A stretch of 64,000 nt of DNA from positions 496,001-560,000 of the forward strand of contig JAMPIV010022911.1 in the NCBI GenBank assembly GCA_024509875.1, given 5' to 3'. The notes under the pieces were generated by a model. It was not told the origin of the DNA. It did no database searches and worked only from the letters and a program-made list of their open reading frames with translations. The DNA is from Oreohelix idahoensis (taxonomy: Eukaryota; Mollusca; Gastropoda; Stylommatophora; Oreohelicidae). Below, one piece after another: positions 23,325-33,549 of this stretch (position 1 is the stretch's first letter; the number at the start of each line of letters is the position of its first letter). The position numbers and the translations under genes are program-made.

Positions 23325-23345
23325 AAAAAAAAGGGGGGGGGGGGA
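23325..23345 (+). repeat. Poly(A)/poly(G) low-complexity run
   Basis: A run of A followed by about ten G. Its length differs from the unit B copy (36570-36590), so it is either unstable or error-prone in the consensus. Confidence 0.8.
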
Positions 23346-23379
23346 GAGCAATAGTCAGTATCCACATACACAATAAGCA

Positions 23380-24110
23380 TGTAAAGTTATTTACTAACTT
23401 TCTGTATTCACTACACAACAAGACATTGACTTTGGAAACTCTTATCAAATTTCCACTACCATATCATTGCTATTTCCCTCATATTGAACCGTTAAGATTC
23501 ACATATTCGTTTATCTAAGGGACGTAATTTTTATTACAAGGGGAGTAATATTTTCCTTAAAGCAAGTTATAACTTTAGACACATTACGTATTTACTTTAT
23601 ATAACTTTGTTTGTAGCACATTTGTAGCAAAAAATAAGTTACAACGTAGTTCAAACTAAGACAAAAAATGATTCTGTCATTTGTCATTGTTATATAAATA
23701 TGCAGTTATATTTTATATGAGATAAATAACTTCACTTTAGGCTTAATACAAGTTAGTAAAGATGTATAACCCGAGTTTCTTTCAATGAACAATATAATTT
23801 ACAGAGACTTTTTTCTATTTTTGACCGGCACAAAGTGCTGCCTAAACTAATGTTGAGACGATGGAATTGACAAGTCCCCTTGTGTGCCCGAAAAGACCAT
23901 AAGTCCCTACCAACTTTCTCCACCAAACATTATAACATGAGGTGACAAGAGGATCTTTCATTGCATAGTGACGAATGGGCATTACAATATAGCAAGCCAA
24001 CCCATTTATACCGGGTCTCAACTCACACATTTAGTCTCATTGTATGGCTCTGAAACATAAAGAACAACGAAGACATTATAATCCGCAGTGGTTAAATCAC
24101 CTGTAATCGT
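23380..24110 (+). repeat. Dispersed repeat, probably old LINE 3' part
   Basis: Better-preserved relative of 4150-4960. Shared blocks include cggcacaaagtgctgcc (23826), the stretch through tctccaccaaacat and catgaggtgacaagagg, and the terminal tcattgtatggctctgaaac (24036). The last block encodes the LINE phrase LYGSET with a following stop, as in the remnant near 51300. Confidence 0.55.
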
Positions 24111-24350
24111 ACGTTACCACTGAAGTAGCTTTTACTGCATCGAGTTATAGACTAACCATAAATCCTAATGCATTGTCCCTACACGTCATCATGGTCACGT
24201 TTTGTGCAACGTTGTTCAAATAATATCAGTTCTATCAATTCTCCACAGCTTTAAAAGAAGAGTTTGTGACGAGTCCACAAAGCCTGGAAGCCAGTTAATA
24301 GTGTTGCTAGGTATTCGTTTCATGAATTAATTATGCTAAGCCTTTTGCAG

Positions 24351-27300
24351 TTCCAAATGATTTGGAGAGAGCCCACTGACCATCTCAACAACTGTTACTT
24401 TTGCATGGTCCCTCCAATTGGGAAAGGCATACCAAAGAAGAAAAAATGGACTCTGGAATATCCAAACATCCCCTCTGCAATACGTCCGGTACCACATGGC
24501 GATGACCTACCAGTTCCCACAGTGCCAGAATCATTTTCAGCTGCTTCCACTGATGAAGAAGAGGACATTGTTGGTCCTGAACCATCAACCTCAAGCGACC
24601 AAGATTTTGAGCAAACGACATCCACTAAACCACACTTAATAACCCAAGGTGAACTAAATGATCTTGTAAGAGATCTGAATTTACCGAAGAACAAGGCGGA
24701 GCTTTTGGGTTCCAGATTGCAATAGTAGAATCTCCTGGCAGAAGACGTTAAAATGTCTGTGTATAGGAACCGCGAGAAGCTGCTTATTACATTCTTTTTC
24801 AAAAAGGGTGACCTTCCTGTGTGCCACAACATTTCTTGTTTAATGGCAGCCCTCAAGATAAATTACTTACTGGAAGAGTGGAGGCTTTTCATTGATTCAT
24901 CCAAGACGAGTCTTAAAGCCGTTTTGTTGAATAATGGTAATGTGTTACCGTCAATTCCAGTTGGTCACGCAGTTCATATGAAAGAAACTTATGAAAACAT
25001 TAAGCAGCTTTTGAAGTGTATAAACTACGATTCTCATCATTGGTCACCTTGCGGTGACTTAAAAGTGGTCGCGCTTTTGCTTGGACTACAGGGTGGATAC
25101 ACCAAGTACTGTTGCTTTCTCTGTGAGTGGGATAGCCGTGCACGAAGTGACCATTACATCAGAAGACATTGACCAATCAGGCAGTCATTGAAGCCTGGCA
25201 GTAAGAACGTTGAGAACACAGCACTTGTCGACACCAGCAATATTTTTTTGCCACCCTTGCACATTAAGCTGGGTCTCATGAAAAACTTTGTCAAGTCAAT
25301 GGAGAAAACAGATTAGGCTTTCAAATACCTCATCAGAAAATTTACAAGACTGAGTGAAGCTAAAATAAGAGAGGGAGTATTTGTTGGTCCACAAATTCAA
25401 AAACTTCTTCATGATAACGAGTTTCTTTGCGTGTTGCATGGCAAGGAAAAAGCAGCATGGTTAGCATTTAAGTCAGTGGTGGAAAATTTTCGTGGAAACA
25501 ACAGATCTGATAATTACAAAGAAATTGTAGAAAATCTCCTTCTGAAATATAAGAGTCTTGGCTGCAACATGTCGTTGAAAATTCATTTTCTGGATTCTCA
25601 TTTGGATTTATTTACGTCAAACTGTGGAGCGGTCAGTGATGAGGGTGGCAGAGATATGATTAATAAATTCCCCATATCTTGTCTTTATTCTACATTTGTC
25701 TTTTACCTTTTCGTTCACTCTTTTACTTTTATTTCACATACGCTCGATTGTTAACGAAACTCTCCCAATCATACCTTTGCCATTTCTTTTCACATTCGAT
25801 TCTAATTCAGCAACGCATTTTATTGCTGTTAGCTAAGATTCTTTGATGAGAATCGAATCGTGTTAATTCGTTCTCGACAGGGATATGAGGAAGACTATCG
25901 TCTAGCACTTTCCTCTAATCTGTTCGCCTGTAAGAAATATTCTCGGTGAGAAGATTTGAGATGAAAGACGAAGCTCGCTTAAATTGCGTTTATGACCATA
26001 GGCTGCAGTGAGTAATAGTGTGAGTCCGTACGCAACAGAGAGAGTCTGGGCGGCGGTCTCAGTGTGAGAAATTCATTTCATTTGTAGAATGAGAGAGGTA
26101 AATATGTAGATTTTCCCAAGGTGCTACATCTGGCAATTAGTCTGTTTCGGGTCTTAGATGTAATGATTTTCCTTTCATCAGAGATATATTTATACCAGAG
26201 CAGTTTTAGACTTCATTCATTCCAGACTCCACAGTTCTCTAAACAACTAGCTCGCTTCTAGAAATCACTTTTTATTTAAGTTGTATTTCTCAGTTTGCGG
26301 TGGAGAAATAGTCATAGTAGGCTGTGTTGAGGTAAATATATTGATAGTATTTGTGAGTGATTTAAGTGGTAAATCGCCCAGTGTATCTTCACTAGATTTC
26401 TGCGTAGGGTGATTACATGTTAAGTTAGTTATATTTTCTCTAGTTACTGCGTTACAGTGGATTGCAAATAACTTATAATTTCTAGCTAAACTCATTCAGC
26501 TATTAATAAATTTAATTAAACTCTGGTAACCAGTCAGATAATATTCTAACTAACTAATTAATGCACTGATTCATCATTGAGTATTGACAAAATATGTACG
26601 TATTTCCAATTCATGATGAGTGATTTTTTTTTTTTGTAATGGCTATAATTTATTTCACGGGAGTTTTAAACGATGAGACAAGCTCTAAGCTTATAGTTTC
26701 TGATTTAAATTAAATAACCGTAGTGTATATATATGTTATTGTACGCGAGGTAAACATAGGATATGTGTATAATATTATGTATTCTATAAGTTTATCTTTA
26801 TACAGTATTCTGGGGGAAGCCCAACCTCTACCAGCGGTGTAGTACATATGAGTATAATCTGAGCAGAACACATTTGTGTCCTTAAATACGTAGGTTTACA
26901 AGTTAAAACCTGTCTGGCATTGCGTTTGCATCCAGAAACGACAGAGTACCCATTTCACGAACTTTAAGACTAAATGAAGTAACTGGGCTTATCGAGCCAG
27001 ATTAAATTCTTCCTAAAATCTCTAGTACACGCAGCCCTGTGGCAAACTATATTACCATCAGTAACAGTTTTTCCGACAATTTTGACTAATTGTGGTGTGA
27101 CCAAGAACATATATATTTGAAAGAAGTTACCAACTTGTCATTTCCTAAGTACGGGAAACCTCGTGATTCTGACACTGTGAGCCCGTTTAAGATTTCTTAC
27201 CTGAACTGATTCAAGTGGCACTAACAGTAATCTGGAAAATATAGTTAAAGTGAACGCTCCCCGGAACATTGGATGAAACCTCATCTGCAGAGCTGGGATT

Positions 27301-28277
27301 CACTTTATCCAAAGAATACAGATTTACGTTACGGTGTGTGTGTCCTATAGTTTGCGCTAGATGGCGAACACCAGCAAGATTGTAGGTACGAAAGTACGAC
27401 AGGGGCCCCTGCTGAATGAACAGAGTGAAAGCGGAACAAGTGATTTTTTCAATTTTGTATTTATGCACCCACTTTGTAATTTCTTTATGCAAGTTTGTTG
27501 CTAATGCTATTTTCCTCTTAGAATAGATTAACGTATCAACTTTGTTCTTAACTTTAGAGGGAAATCTTAAACTATAGCGCATAAATCCGGGACTCTTTGG
27601 GCTATCACTTTTCTTCTAACAGGTTCGTGGGCTATACACTGAGGGAAAAGATTATACTTATGGGTTTATTATTCTTGTAGTAATCCATTTACTTATGTGT
27701 ATTGTTATGTACTTGATATATCAATTTATGTGTTGTGGTAAGTTTTCTTATGAAACATAAAATTTACAGAAACGTATTCAAGTGTGTCGGTCAGCTTGTT
27801 CCCAAAATATCTATATTTCCATTGTCATAGTTTCACATCTGTGCTTCTACTGTCGTCACTTAAGTGTGTGTGTATGGGAGTGGTAGATATATAATAATAT
27901 ATCTTCTAATAGACTGTCTGACAAATCTAAATCTGTAGGCTGACCGAGCGAAGCTTCTCGAGTGTCAGAGACAGACTCTATTATTTTTTCACCATCTCAC
28001 TCGTGAAATCTATTTCTATTTATCATCTCCCACTGAGCTATCACCTGTTCTATTTCTATTCAGAAGGGACCAAATCTAAGTCTTAATTCACCTATCGAAA
28101 ATCTACGACAATGAGCATGGTGAACGATTTCACCAGGACATTGCTGCTATGGAGACAAGGTATCAAGGCAATTGGAGCCCTTCAATGTTTGCTGATTACT
28201 GTTGGACTGTGACAAGAGACACTTCATCGATTGACTACAAGAAGCAAGCAAAGAGAGCTCGAACAGCGACTGAATAA
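24351..28277 (+). pseudogene. Conserved uncharacterised metazoan repeat-associated gene, interrupted by stops and a solo LTR (unit A copy)
   Basis: One reading frame runs from a likely splice acceptor (ccttttgcag, ending 24350) to 25643 and resumes at 28116-28277 after a solo LTR; together about 485 codons. I recognise the phrases WREPTDHLNNCYFC, SAIRPVPH, LNDLVRDLNLPKNKAELLGS, EWRLFIDSSKTSLKAVLL, GGYTKYCCFLCEWDSR, FLPPLHIKLGLMKNFVK, CNMSLKIHFLDSHLD and GERFHQDI. They belong to a protein family found in many copies in arthropod, cnidarian and other animal genomes; I know no function and suspect a transposon origin. In-frame stops are TAG TAG (24723-24728), TGA (25170) and TAG (25314). The last is absent from the unit B copy. 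The paired Cys motifs (CYFC, CCFLC) suggest metal binding. No intron is visible in the preserved part. Confidence 0.8.
25644..28110 (+). mobile_element. Solo LTR (2467 bp), diverged relative of the 2.67-kb LTR family, 5-bp TSD ATGAG
   Basis: Bordered by ATGAG at 25639-25643 and 28111-28115. It starts ggtggcagagatatgatt, where the full-length element has TGTCACAGAGAGTTTTATGA, so its first base seems mutated from T. It ends cgaaaatctacgaca, like the 3' LTR. Internal blocks also align, for example ttataatttctagct followed by attcagctattaa against 10250-10285, and tcttaattcacctatc against 20129. It is clearly a related but distinct family. It separates the codons for SDE and HGERFHQD of the host gene without changing their frame. 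Confidence 0.88.
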
Positions 28278-28639
28278 TGACGGAATTGGTTCAAATGTGC
28301 CTTTATAAAACATGATATGTGAACTTTAAATAATGTTTTTTTTTTCAATCATTTTATGTTGAAATATCAATTAATTGTGTATGTAACCACAATTTTTATA
28401 ATGCTAAAGTAGAAAGACTAGCGGTTAACCCCAGAGAATTAAACAAGCATACATTATGTGTATTACTGTAATGTAAATTCATCATTAAAAAAAGCCAGAT
28501 CCAATTGGTGAATTTCATTATGATATTTGAAATCAGCATGTCAAAATCAATAAGAAATGGTGTATTTAATTTCTGGTACAAATAACTTTTGAAAATTTGT
28601 TGACTAGTGTAATCGTTTGTAAAGGAAATAGATGCCCAA
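28278..28639 (+). other. 3' flank of the uncharacterised gene
   Basis: AT-rich sequence after the TAA at 28275-28277, with a T-run near 28340. No coding sequence. It probably includes the 3' untranslated end of the repeat family that carries the gene. Confidence 0.4.
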
Positions 28640-29340
28640 AAATCAGTCAGACACAAAAATAGAGATTGACCACAACAAAAATGATAGACTCAAAGATAGA
28701 GCTAGACCCAAACAATAGAGGCACACACAACAAAATTTAGGAAGACACACACAAAAATAGATATAAAAATTGATTGACCCAAACAAAACAGACAGACTCA
28801 AAGAATAGAGGCGAACCCAAAAATAGAAACTGACCCAAAAATAGAGGCAAACAACAATAATGGTAGACCGAAAATATAGAGATAGACACAAAAATAGAGG
28901 CAGATATAAAAATAGAGACAGATATAAAAAATAGAGGTAGACCCAAAAATAGAAGAAGACCCAAAAAAGAGAGAGGCAGACACAAAAATAGAGGCAGATA
29001 CAAAAATAGAGGCAAACCAAAAACACAGAGGTAGACACTAAAATATACGCAGACCAAAAAAACAGAGGGAGACACAAAAACAAAGGCAGACCAAAATCAC
29101 AAAGGCAGACACAAAAATAGAGGCAGATTAAAAAAAAACCGATGGCAGACATAAAAATAGAGGCAGACCAAAATAAAATAGAGGCAGACACACAAATAGA
29201 GGCAGACCAAAAAGAACAGAATCAGAGACAAAAATAGAGGCAGATATAAAAAATGGAGGCAGAAATTAAAAAAATAGATGAAGACCCAAATAAAAATAGA
29301 CGCAGACTCAAAACAACAGAGGGAGACACACACGATAGAG
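28640..29340 (-). repeat. Degenerate purine-rich tandem repeat (about 20-bp motif agaggcagacacaaaaat)
   Basis: Many imperfect copies of aaatagaggcagacac(a)n at irregular 18-24 bp spacing. The minus strand therefore reads as long Leu/Phe/Cys-rich frames that look like membrane segments; I treat these as artefacts. Copied in unit B at 41883-42590, and a shorter stretch follows at 43485-43570. Confidence 0.88.
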
Positions 29341-30243
29341 ACAGACGGAAAACATTTGGAGAATAGAATTTATATATACAAGAAAGATAAAGAAAATTTG
29401 ATACGCGTTGTAACAGCTGGGGCATAAGACTGTAAGACAGAGAAGAAGATAAGTGAATGGGGAAGTCTCACCATCATGGTTTATATTTTTGACGAGGTCG
29501 TCATTCATATACCGTCTCTCACATGTTATATTCGTTTTATGAAATTATCTTGCGTAAAAGAAATAGAGGCAGACACAGTCACATAGTTATAGGATCGATC
29601 TCGTCTCCTCTCCGGCAGTATTCAGTTACATTTGTTGTGAGTACTGATTACGTGAATATTCCGTGGTCGGTACATTTCTTTCTCAGCTATCAAGAAGATA
29701 TTTGGTATTTTCATATCTTTGAACACTCCCTTCGGTGAAAATTTGCCATGTTGCTTTAATCTTTTCGGCTTTGTTAAGATTAGGCACAAGTAAAAAACCA
29801 AGACGGTCAGTTTCGTATTGGGACCGAGTGTTGAGTTTACCTAAGGCATGCAAGGCGATACATCATCCGTCTGCGGACATATTACAGACATGCACCTGGA
29901 AGATGGAATGTTGTAATAAGCTTCCAGAAGAATTAGTACGAAAATATTACTTGAGATAAAAGTAAGAAGTTATTTGTAATCACTGACGAGAATATTCGGA
30001 AATCTCACTTCTGTATTTGGAAGACATGACCTTTGCATTAACGCACAGAAATGTCCTAGATGAAATAGTTTGAATTACCCAGCTAAAATACACAGTTGAC
30101 GGCAGATACTAGAGTTAACATTTTCTCAGCCTTATGCAGCATTGTTTTCGCTTTTCTGAATATCGTGTGAAAATACCTTAAGGTAGAAGCGTCATTATCC
30201 TTCTACCTACAACTCTGCCAAGAGTAATCTTGTGCGAAGGTAG
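29341..30243. other. No recognisable gene; right end of unit A
   Basis: Unique-looking sequence. Its first 190 bp (around gtaacagctggggcataag) reappear in diverged form at 43590-43770, beyond the end of unit B. Confidence 0.5.
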
Positions 30244-32952
30244 GCACTTACTTACTTAGTCGTTCCCCTTCTACCGTGAGGTGTAGAGGTTTGGAAGAGA
30301 GAGCGCCAGACCATTCTATCAGCTGTCTTCTTCCTGGCCTGGTTCCATTCTAGTCCTCGGTCCTTCAAAGATTGTCTAATGTTGTCCTCCCAGCGAACTC
30401 TGGGTCGTCCTGGAGGTCTGGATCCCTGGCTCTTTGTTTCCCATGCTTGTCGTGGTAGCCGATCTTCTCCCATTCTGCAGACATGGCCAAACCATCTTAG
30501 TTGGGACTGTTCTATTTGGGTCTGCAGCGGATGGGATTTCAGGCCTTGACGTATCGTCTGGTTGCGGACCATGTCTCTTCTTGTTACTTCAACCACTTTC
30601 CTCAGATACCTCATTTCTGAGGTTTGGATCTGGCTTTTGTGGGTTGTAGTCATTGCCCACGACTCGCATCCATATGTCAAAACTGGGACATAGGTGGAGC
30701 GGTATACAGCCATCTTCGTTTTCTTACCAACCTCTTTCTTGCTGAGGAATCCACGATTTATGGCCTGAAAAAGTCTCCCAGCCGCTGCTTTTCGAGTGGC
30801 CAACTCTTCTTTGATGCCTCCCTTTCGGTCTATAATAGCTCCGAGATATTTAAAGTGGTCGACCTGCTCCAGGACCTGTTCTCCCAACTTAATCTGATGT
30901 TTTCTTTCTTCTCGTGATATCACCATGGATTTTGTTTTAGAGCTGCTTATGACCATCCCTCTCTTCTCCAGCTCTTCCTTCCAGACTTGCAGGTTGGATT
31001 GGAGATGTGCCTCTGATTTAGCAATCAGGGCAACATCATCAGCAAATGCCAGCTCCGAAATATAGACCTGTCTCATCTTCCAGTACCCCACTGAATACTT
31101 TCTTGTTCTCTCCTTACATGCCTTGATGACATCGTCCATGAGGAGTATGAAAAGATAAGGTGACAGGATATCACCTTGTCTTACACCAGTGGTGGTCCTG
31201 AACTCTTCTGACTTATGGTTTGCTGTCCTCACATAATTTCTGCAAGACTTGTAGAAGCTCTGTATAGCATGAATCAGAGGTGCTGGAATATTCTTCCTTG
31301 CCAAACAGTCCCAAAGTTTGCTCCAGGGGACCCTGTCAAACGCCTTTTCCAGATCTATGAAACAAAGATGGATCTCACTCTTATACTCAAGGGCCTTTTC
31401 ACTCAGCTGTCTGAGTGTGAAGATTAGGTCTTGAGTACTTCGGTTTGCTCGGAATCCGCACTGGACCTCATCCAATTGTGGCTCAGCTAGGCGTCGGAGT
31501 CTCTGCTCTAGGATTCTAGAGTAGATTTTACCAGGGACACTGAGAAGGGATATGCCTCTATGGTTTCCACATTGTCGATTGTCACCCTTTTTGAAAATTG
31601 GTGTTATGATGGCAATCTCCCAATCCTTTGGTATGGTCTTGTTGCACCATGCTGCCTGTAGGACCTTTAAGAGTAATAGGTCGCCTGATGCTCCCATGTA
31701 CTTAACCATTTCTGGTGTTATACCATCATGCCCTGCTGCTTTGCCCATCTTGATTTTCTCTAGTGCTGCCCTCAGTTCTTCCATCTTTATGTCATCTTCA
31801 CCATCATTGGTTTTCTCTTCTGTGCTAGTGGTTATCATTTCTGTTGCTTCACCATGCTCACCATCCAGGAGTTCTGAGAAATATTCTTTCCATCTTTCCA
31901 TTACTTCCTTCGGGGCAGTAAGCAATTTGCCTTGCTTGTCCTTTATAAATTTGAGAGGGCATTGTTTTTCCTTCCTCATGTTCTTTAGGGTCTTATAGAA
32001 CAATTTCTGGTTTTCTTGTGCATCTTTTTCTAGCTTTTCTCCAAATTCTTCCCAGGACTTCTGTTTTGCTGCTAGCACTTTGTTCTTTGCTTCTGTTCTG
32101 AGTATCACATATTCTCTATATTTTTCCATTTGTCCTGTTGTGTTTTTAGCTCCTAAGTATTGTTTCCATGCCATTTTCTTCTCTCTTATTTTCTCTTTGA
32201 CTTCCTCTGTCCACCAAGGTGTCCTCTTTCTCTGGTTCCCAAGTCGGACTTCACCGCATGCTTCTGCAGCAGCTGTCTTTATGATATCCTTGAATTTATT
32301 CCAGAGGGTTTCCAAGTCATCAGGTCGTTCTTCTGTGTTGCTCACTGCTGTAGCAATAAGCCCCTGATATCTGGTCTTAATTTCTGGCTCTCTCAGCTTG
32401 TAGGTCCTAATGCTCATTTCTCCTGCTCGTTTACTTGGTTTCTTGCGTGATGTTGGGCAGTTCCTAGGCTGAGCAACTCTTTCAGTTGTTCGTTTGATTG
32501 TTAGCAGGTAGTGATCACTTCCAATCTCTGGCCCCCTCCAGACTCTTGCATCTCGGACATATCTGAATGAGCTTCTCCGAACAATGGCATAGTCGATCAC
32601 TGACTTCTCATTCTTGGTTGGTTCACATCTAGTGTATGCATGTATGCGCTTATGGGGGAACTTTGTGTTTGTAATGATCAGATTCTGCTCACTGCAGAAT
32701 CTAAGGAGTCGCTTTCCATTGTCATTGAGAGTATCTTCTCCATATCTTCCGATAACGCCACCCCATCTAGCATGGTCATTTCCAACTCTGGCATTAAAAT
32801 CTCCGAGCATGATAACTTCATCTAGGCAGTCATCCACTGTCCTTTGAAGCAGCTCGAAGAATTCCTCCTTGACCTCTGCTCTCTCATCCTCATTTGGCCC
32901 ATACACTATGACCAGGTTGACTATGGTTTCTCCTTCTTTTAGTTTTACAACC
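30244..32952 (-). mobile_element. 5'-truncated RTE-clade LINE lying at the junction of the A/B duplication
   Basis: On the minus strand the element ends with a short tandem tail (ctaagtaagtaagtgc, 30244-30260), typical of RTE elements, which end in simple repeats rather than poly(A). Its 5' end is truncated within the endonuclease domain near 32952. The left flank is the end of unit A. The right flank is not the continuation of that site but the LTR sequence that starts unit B. So there is no ordinary TSD, and the LINE bridges the duplication. The missing endonuclease start matches the type of fragment at 2317-2600. Confidence 0.9.
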
Positions 32953-32978
32953 ATATTAGACATAATCATATGTATCAT
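30252..32978 (-). CDS. RTE LINE polyprotein (endonuclease C-terminal half-reverse transcriptase), 5'-truncated
   Basis: An uninterrupted 908-codon frame; about the first nine codons are read from LTR sequence and are not LINE. It makes DNA copies of LINE RNA at nicked target sites. The endonuclease half shows GDFNARVG (D60), the S-x-I-D-Y segment (VIDY 127-130) and GSDH (153-156), but lacks the N-terminal E-T motif. Reverse transcriptase motifs include GKAAGHDGI (412-420), HRGISLLSVPGKIYSRIL, CGFRANRST, CFIDLEKAFD (539-548), TGVRQGDILSPYLF and the catalytic FADD (645-648), then YLGAIID. The C-terminus has YGCESW, WFGHVCRM and GRPRVRWEDN, typical of RTE. Absence of stops over 2.7 kb marks a young copy. 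With a partial endonuclease it should be unable to mobilise itself. Confidence 0.93.
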   Translation of the reverse strand: MIHMIMSNMVVKLKEGETIVNLVIVYGPNEDERAEVKEEFFELLQRTVDDCLDEVIMLGDFNARVGNDHARWGGVIGRYGEDTLNDNGKRLLRFCSEQNLIITNTKFPHKRIHAYTRCEPTKNEKSVIDYAIVRRSSFRYVRDARVWRGPEIGSDHYLLTIKRTTERVAQPRNCPTSRKKPSKRAGEMSIRTYKLREPEIKTRYQGLIATAVSNTEERPDDLETLWNKFKDIIKTAAAEACGEVRLGNQRKRTPWWTEEVKEKIREKKMAWKQYLGAKNTTGQMEKYREYVILRTEAKNKVLAAKQKSWEEFGEKLEKDAQENQKLFYKTLKNMRKEKQCPLKFIKDKQGKLLTAPKEVMERWKEYFSELLDGEHGEATEMITTSTEEKTNDGEDDIKMEELRAALEKIKMGKAAGHDGITPEMVKYMGASGDLLLLKVLQAAWCNKTIPKDWEIAIITPIFKKGDNRQCGNHRGISLLSVPGKIYSRILEQRLRRLAEPQLDEVQCGFRANRSTQDLIFTLRQLSEKALEYKSEIHLCFIDLEKAFDRVPWSKLWDCLARKNIPAPLIHAIQSFYKSCRNYVRTANHKSEEFRTTTGVRQGDILSPYLFILLMDDVIKACKERTRKYSVGYWKMRQVYISELAFADDVALIAKSEAHLQSNLQVWKEELEKRGMVISSSKTKSMVISREERKHQIKLGEQVLEQVDHFKYLGAIIDRKGGIKEELATRKAAAGRLFQAINRGFLSKKEVGKKTKMAVYRSTYVPVLTYGCESWAMTTTHKSQIQTSEMRYLRKVVEVTRRDMVRNQTIRQGLKSHPLQTQIEQSQLRWFGHVCRMGEDRLPRQAWETKSQGSRPPGRPRVRWEDNIRQSLKDRGLEWNQARKKTADRMVWRSLFQTSTPHGRRGTTK

Positions 32979-33282
32979 TAACTCCTTCGGGCTATCATCT
33001 TTCTCTTAAAGGGACTGTGGGCTAAACATCGAGGGAAGATCATAACGGTGGGTCTATCATTTCTTTGTAGCAATTCCTTGATTTTTTTATGACTATTTGT
33101 ATATGCTTTGACGTAATTTCTATGTGTTGTGAAGAAATTTTAGATGATAATTAAAATTTCTCTTGAAATTAATCAGCGTGTTGGTCAGCTCGTTCTAGAA
33201 TATTTATATAATCATTTTGTTATAGTTTCCCTACGTCTGTACGTATAACTGTCGTCTTGTATGTGCGTGCACGTGAGTGGTT

Positions 33283-33338
<56 letters not shown>

Positions 33339-33549
33339 AGACGGTCTGACTCCACGAAAGCTGTCGTAGAAGATAGGTGAGAGAGAGAGAAGATTTCTCG
33401 ATCTCAGAGACAGCCTCTTGATCACATTCTACCATCTCACTCGTGGAAATCTATTGCTATTACTACTTCTCACTGTGACTGTCACTTATTCTAATCTATT
33501 CAGAAGGGACCAACCCAAGTCTTAATTCTCCTATCAAAAATCTACGACA
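32953..33549 (+). repeat. Truncated LTR (3' end) at the start of unit B
   Basis: Corresponds to 19536-20158 of the 3' LTR. It carries the 3'-LTR variants (acataatcatatg, ctcttaaaggg) and not the 5'-LTR ones, so it derives from the 3' LTR. The (TA)n-(TG)n tract is shorter than in unit A. Confidence 0.93.

Larger units (their letters stand above)
19536..30243 (+). repeat. Unit A of a 10.6-kb tandem segmental duplication
   Basis: The 10,708-bp block from within the 3' LTR to ggtag at 30239-30243 recurs at 32953-43485 in the same orientation. It holds the LTR end, the right part of the minisatellite, LINE scraps, the split uncharacterised gene with its solo LTR, and the purine-rich tandem repeat. 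I estimate about 0.3% substitutions outside the tandem repeats, from about 20 differences counted over roughly 8 kb. The copies also differ by whole minisatellite units and by microsatellite lengths. Confidence 0.95.

Noticed and set aside
28643..29333. Multi-pass membrane-like Leu/Phe/Cys-rich ORFs on the minus strand (also 41886-42575)
   Set aside because: They are translations of the purine-rich agaggcagacac repeat. The ORF length changes greatly between the two duplicates through a single base.
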